Below are positions 59,413-64,000 of a stretch of DNA of 64,000 nucleotides, piece after piece. The stretch lies in NCBI GenBank assembly GCA_947044365.1, contig OX345650.1:1996673-2060672 (forward strand), in the 5' to 3' direction. Source of the stretch: Petrosia ficiformis. Its lineage: Eukaryota > Porifera > Demospongiae > Haplosclerida > Petrosiidae. Position numbers and translations under genes: made by a program. How positions within the stretch are numbered: position 1 is the stretch's first letter; every line of letters starts with the position of its first letter. The notes under the pieces are model-generated. The model saw nothing but the letters and a program-made list of their open reading frames with translations. It was not told where the DNA came from and did no database searches.

Positions 59413-62400
59413 TTATATTGCAGTGACAGAGCCAACAACGTCATCATCATCATCCTTAAGGGCTGCTGCCAAAAGATTGGCTTCATCTACATCACCTGAA
59501 AAATAATTAGTGCAAATAGATTATTATTCACAAATTAATATACTGTGGGTATGTATAATTACTAATACAGTGAAACCGCTCTATTCAGGATACCATGAAA
59601 TGAGGACACCCCTGTATTAAGGACACTTACTGATGTCCCAAACTGTACTTTATAGTATAAATTCACCCCTCAAATGAGGACACCTCCTTAGTCAGGACAC
59701 TTATATTTGTCCCAAAGGTGTTCAGAATAGAGGGATTCCACTGTAGCTACAGAAACAGAATATTTTGACCTGAAGTCTTTCTTTGGCTTTTTTTTTTAAG
59801 TGAAAAATCATAAATATTTTAAAGCCCTTGTAGTGAAAAGTTCTAAAGTAGAATCGTGTTGATTTTATTATAGTTTTAGCTGTACTACTATGGTTCAGTT
59901 ACCATGGTAACCACACTATTTTTTTTTTTACATGAACTGCATCTAAGAAAGATGTGGTATAACTGCCTATATATACATGTTCACAAGAAGCCTTATCTAC
60001 ATATAATCATCCATATATAGATACATGCTATTAATTACATTACCTTCTGTTTCATCATCTGAAGGTTCAAACATTTCCATACGTAGCTCTTGTTCCTCAT
60101 ACAATGGATTCTCTTGATGCATGCTAGAGACGTCTCCACTGGAGAAAGAAATTAAACATTAAAATTCATACAGAGGCAGAGAAAGGATTAGGATTCCTCC
60201 ATACCCACAGAATAATTAGCTATCATAACTGGTACTTCATTTCAATAATAACAACAACAACATCAGCTACAGGCCTTCTGGGGCTGGGCAGACGCCACCA
60301 GAAGCAGCATCAGAAAGTTTAAATTTCCTGGGTTGAGCAACCCCCAGACCCCCCTATGAGCAGTGTGGTTCACACTGATTGATTGCTTTCCCTCTCCGAC
60401 AAAACATCATGAAAACCATTAACGGATAAATATAAGTAGTGTACTTACACTGATGATCCTCCTCCGCTGGTCTCTAGTGCTCCCCAGTTAGCATATGGCT
60501 CAACATACAAAGGACTCTGCGTGGTATGCATCATTCTATGTATATATAGAATGATAACATGTAAAACTACATGTATAGTCTTCATACAGTATATAATTTA
60601 TACACAGATACATATGATCAAACGTGCTCTGTATCCATGGTTAATTGTGGTGTAAAAAAGAAGTTGTATTGATTCAATTACAGACTTTGCTCTGCCTTTT
60701 ATTAACAATATATTGGTGTTTCTTACCCTTTCATTTCAAATGTTTCTCCTGAGAAGTCACGAGGCACCGCACCTTCAATAATGGAAGGATCTTCTGTACC
60801 ATAGAAAGCACCCAGCATTTTATCCTTCCAGAGTGAATTAATAGCACTGAATAAGAAGAGATGATATCAAGCGGAATTATACAATTATAACTACTGTGGA
60901 ATTTAATGTTAGATAGATGGTGAATTGATGTACTATAGAAAGAGGTCGGGTAATTATTGATACAAATAATTATATTACTTACATGTATCGTTGTTGACAC
61001 GCCAACACAAGAACGATTATAGCTCCAATAGCAATGATACCACAGAGTACCATCAAGAATATCATTATTAGCTCAATTGGAGGATAATCCTCTTCAATTT
61101 GAATTGACTAAAGTAATGACAACCATAAAACAATCAATGTGTGTGTGTGTGTGTCTGTGTGTGTATCTGTGCCTGTGTGTATGTGTCTGTCTGTGTGTCT
61201 GTGTCTATGTATGAACTTGAAGTACACATAATAAAACAACATACTGATATTTTCTCTGGATTACAAGCAGCGATGATGTCAAAGAAAAGTTCCACATCAA
61301 GATTATTAATAAAAGTATCAAATTCAACGATCTCTCCAGTGTTTGGGTTCACAGCATGGAATATAAAGTCAGTCCTTATTTTAAAAAAAAGATCACAATT
61401 ATATATACTATTCAAATTGATGTTATTATTATTTATTAATTCCTAGAATATCAGATATAGTCTCGATATCATCTCATAATAATTACGCAAGTAAAAATAC
61501 TTTAATACAATGCAAATTGACAAACCATTTCTTGTACAACCCTTGTTGTGTGTAACATACACAGGGTCTCATACAGCGGTAGGGAAAGGGAGGGGATATC
61601 CCTCCCTAACTTGAGTTTCCCACCCTCCAGATCAAGGTGAATGTGAATGACCTTTAATTTAGCTTGCACTATTGTGTATGTACTATAAAATAAAAATACT
61701 TACTTGCTTGTATCAACGTCTCCCGAGTCCAGTAAATGTTCTCTAACTACTTCAACAATAATATTGTATCCAGTCAAATTTTGAAGTGTGCTAAAGAAAA
61801 GATGAAGTTGTGTAATATTCCACCACATGACATCACATATACACACATACAAACATATGTACGTATGTACAAAGACTACTTTAAATTCTCTACATACTAA
61901 CTACACAATATGCTAATATAATTACATACATAACAATAATTGATTATTAACGTACTCTACAATAAATTGTATCTTCTCTTCAGTAAAGTTTGCAAGTGGA
62001 AGATTGAACAGAATCAGAACTCTTTTGAAGTCATTCAGAGCTAATATTTCCATTCTAACAGTAGCAGTTCTGCTAGGATCAACTCCAAGATTATCATAAG
62101 CCTCAACCTGGACAAATAAAATTAGTATAATAATTATTTAATCAGGACAAGCATGATGAGGACATTCAGTATCAAAACTGGTTTTTAATAATTAATGAGA
62201 TAGCTAAACAGAACTATAGTTACACATTAAAACACATGTGTCTTCTGTACAATTTATATTTGTGGAGATTTCAATGCAAATTAAATGTATGGATGGTCTT
62301 TTTTCCTTGCTATCCCTACATAGAGACTACTATCACAATCTCCAATTGCTAATACAATTTGCTTCCAAAATTTTAATGCTGCATGGTTGCAAAATACATA

Positions 62401-63014
62401 GGTATTCCTGGTTTAATAGGCCATTCTAATAATCAGTGGTATTGATAACGGCATTCTGAACGTTCTAATAAAATACAGCTAAAGAAAAACCACTGCCTAA
62501 ACATTGTTAAATTTGCTTTTATTTTAGTTTTTATTTTAAAAAGTACTAATTTGAGCTAATCATGGAATTTTAGATTATAATTAAGTTTCTCAACAATGTG
62601 TGAATTATTTTACTTATAAAATAAATAATCTCACTTGTAAATAGAAAGTTTCACCATCATCGTTCTCAAATGTTCCTTGACTAATGACCCATCCTGTCTC
62701 ACTCTCTATTCTAAATTTAGTACTACTGTCATCACTTAGACTATATCTAACCTGTGAATAATATAAAAGAATTTATTATAATTATTTTCTCTATTGACAC
62801 TTCAGACACACACACACACACACACATGACCACTGGGACGACCTCTACTGATACAACCACAACCTCTACCACTGTTGTCACATACACACACACACACTTA
62901 AGTATTCATTCAGAGATTATCAATAACTTACTTCTCCATAGTTATTCTGAGTGTCTCTGTCAGTAGCTATAACTTGTAGTACTTGTGTACCAGGATCAGA
63001 CTCAGTACTGACCT
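59413..63014 (-). CDS. Cadherin, C-terminal part (last ectodomain repeat, TM, cytoplasmic tail)
   Basis: Exons on minus: 63014-62932, 62751-62635, 62107-61956, 61790-61704, 61374-61245, 61107-60983, 60846-60727, 60535-60449, 60138-60044, 59495-59413; all phases agree. The first exons give a cadherin repeat (GTQVLQVIATDRDTQNNYGE, RIESETGWVISQ, VEAYDNLGVD) with Ca-binding DRD and AYDN motifs. A membrane-proximal region follows (NDFKRVLILFNLP, TLQNLTGYNIIVEVV) that resembles the one in cadherin-23-like proteins. One TM helix (IELIMIFLMVLCGIIAIGAI) precedes a tail of about 145 residues with two SPLY/NPLY boxes (QSPLYVEPYANW, QENPLYEEQE) and an acidic run. The 5' part lies beyond the window. A Hakai gene, whose known substrate is a cadherin, lies in the same window, but no link is shown. 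Confidence 0.86.
59568..59743. mobile_element. Mariner-type MITE, 176 bp
   Basis: CAGTGAAACCGCTCTATTC at the left; complement CAGTGGAATCCCTCTATTC at the right; TA flanks both ends. Internal GAGGACACCCCTGTATTAAG. A degenerate copy lies at 37.5 kb. In the last intron of the cadherin gene. Confidence 0.85.
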
Positions 63015-63109
63015 CTGTAAAATAAGTAATTAATTACACTAATATTATATTCAATACTAAAGATATATTTATTTCCAAGTGTTTTACCAAGTGTGGCTAA
63101 CGAGGAGGC

Positions 63110-63302
63110 TGGAAATAGCACAAGTACTAATGTTAACCAGCTCCCAGGGATGGCTTTACATCCCCTCCGAAGGATGTGGTGACCTCCTCATTTTGAGGGT
63201 AGAGCTGAGTATACTCATGGGCGAAAAAATACCTGTAACTAGTGGGGCTCAAACCTGCAACCTTTGATTGACAGGCCAGCTTTTTAACCACCAGGCCATC
63301 AA
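63110..63302 (-). mobile_element. tRNA-derived SINE
   Basis: Minus strand begins GATGGCCTGGTGGTTAAAAA (A box TGGCCTGGTGG, 63,299-63,289) and continues to GGTTGCAGGTTTGAGCCCC (B box GGTTTGAGCCC, 63,255-63,245). The spacing is normal for a pol III promoter. A tRNA-unrelated body follows (AGGAGGTCACCACATCC, TTCGGAGGGGATGTAAAGCC). No tRNA clover-leaf is kept beyond the boxes. In an intron of the cadherin gene. Confidence 0.8.
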
Positions 63303-63678
63303 TGCATTGTTCGATTGTAACAGTGAGACCTTGTGTATGATTATGACAGAGCTTTGTTAAGAAACACCAAATCACTATGCAGTTCTTATAATTCACTTAC
63401 AAGAGAATGTTGACTTCCAAGTACAACTAAATTTCTACTTTGAATTCTGAGCATACAGACCCCATACAGATGTTTAAGCTAGTTGCACAAAATCGCTGAA
63501 TAAGGAGCATTTAAAGATATGTGTTTGACAAAATTCTTATTTTACAAATCTGTTTTTCCAGTTGTGGGATAGGATATGCTTATACCACTGTTTCAACTTA
63601 CCCTTGTGGACAAATAGGATTTCTGTTGGTTGGAAAAGATAAGGTATTTTATCTCATCAGCTCTCAACTATCATGCAA

Positions 63679-63915
63679 ACTACTTGAATCAGTCAGTATA
63701 CACTTGCATTTTTGGCATTGTTTTGTCCGTGACTGATTTTCGCATCCAGAGTCATAAATACTTTTAGTTTTAGTTTACCAATTAACATTCCTTACTAAAC
63801 TACTTGAATCAGTCAGTATAATTATGCTTGTATTTTTGGCATTGTTTTGTCCATGACTGATGTTTGAGTCCACAATCATAAATACTTTTAGTTTTATTAA
63901 CATTCCTTACTAAAC
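63679..63915 (+). repeat. Tandem duplication, about 118 bp x 2
   Basis: ACTACTTGAATCAGTCAGTA...GCATTGTTTTGTCC...AACATTCCTTACTAAAC at 63,678-63,797 and again to 63,915, with a partial third copy to the edge. It includes TTTTAGTTTTAGTTTACC, a word also common at 41.8 kb and 56.7 kb. Window end, presumably cadherin intron. Confidence 0.8.
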
Positions 63916-64000
63916 TGTTTTAGTTTTAGTTTACCAATTAACACTCCTCACTAAACTTTTAGTTCATTCAGACAACACAGCTAATAAACCACTTATATTT

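Noticed and set aside
63133..63396. 87-residue minus-strand frame near the cadherin gene
   Set aside because: It coincides with the tRNA-derived SINE.

Overview
This window looks like the nuclear genome of a demosponge, most likely Amphimedon queenslandica or a close relative. The sequence is AT-rich and gene-dense, has many short GT-AG introns, and is full of short inverted-repeat elements and minisatellites. It carries families known to be expanded in that genome: NACHT-LRR receptors, death-fold proteins and TPR-CHAT proteins. The species is inferred from gene content and no search was run.

Layout. 1-3.7 kb: head-to-head ribosomal protein S24 (minus, cut by the window edge) and the E3 ligase Hakai/CBLL1 (plus), with only 80 bp between start codons. 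4.1-7.2 kb: a 998-residue TPR-CHAT putative caspase-like protease (minus). 7.5-8.2 kb: a broken death-domain exon beside a 100-bp inverted repeat. 8.2-12.8 kb: two minisatellites, a 3.7-kb array of 12-bp units and then an array of 51-bp units. 13.9-25.5 kb: two tandem kelch-coil-death genes (minus), with introns full of small transposons. 27.6-31.3 kb: a NACHT-LRR gene (plus). 32.8-45.8 kb: an M20 metallopeptidase of the eukaryotic acetylornithine-deacetylase (ArgE-like) type (minus). Its 5.5-kb first intron holds a 2.7-kb two-ORF DD34E transposon with another element nested in one of its terminal repeats. 46.6-57.9 kb: glutamate dehydrogenase (plus), 13 coding exons, with a 1.9-kb minisatellite in intron 8. 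59.4-63.0 kb: the 3' end of a cadherin (minus), then a tRNA-derived SINE and a small tandem duplication up to the window edge.

How the genes may relate. Three neighbouring families (TPR-CHAT protease, six-bladed kelch plus death domain, NACHT-LRR) are typical parts of sensor-to-effector innate immune signalling. Their clustering between 4 and 31 kb is the most interesting biological feature here. The ArgE-like and GDH genes are divergent from a shared promoter with two CACGTG boxes, and both touch glutamate/ornithine metabolism. All exon chains were read by eye. For RPS24, Hakai exons 1-5, TPR-CHAT, kelch-death copy B, the ArgE-like gene, GDH and the cadherin, the splice phases agree from exon to exon. 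The 5' end of the NLR, the 3' end of Hakai and one junction in kelch-death copy A remain unresolved.
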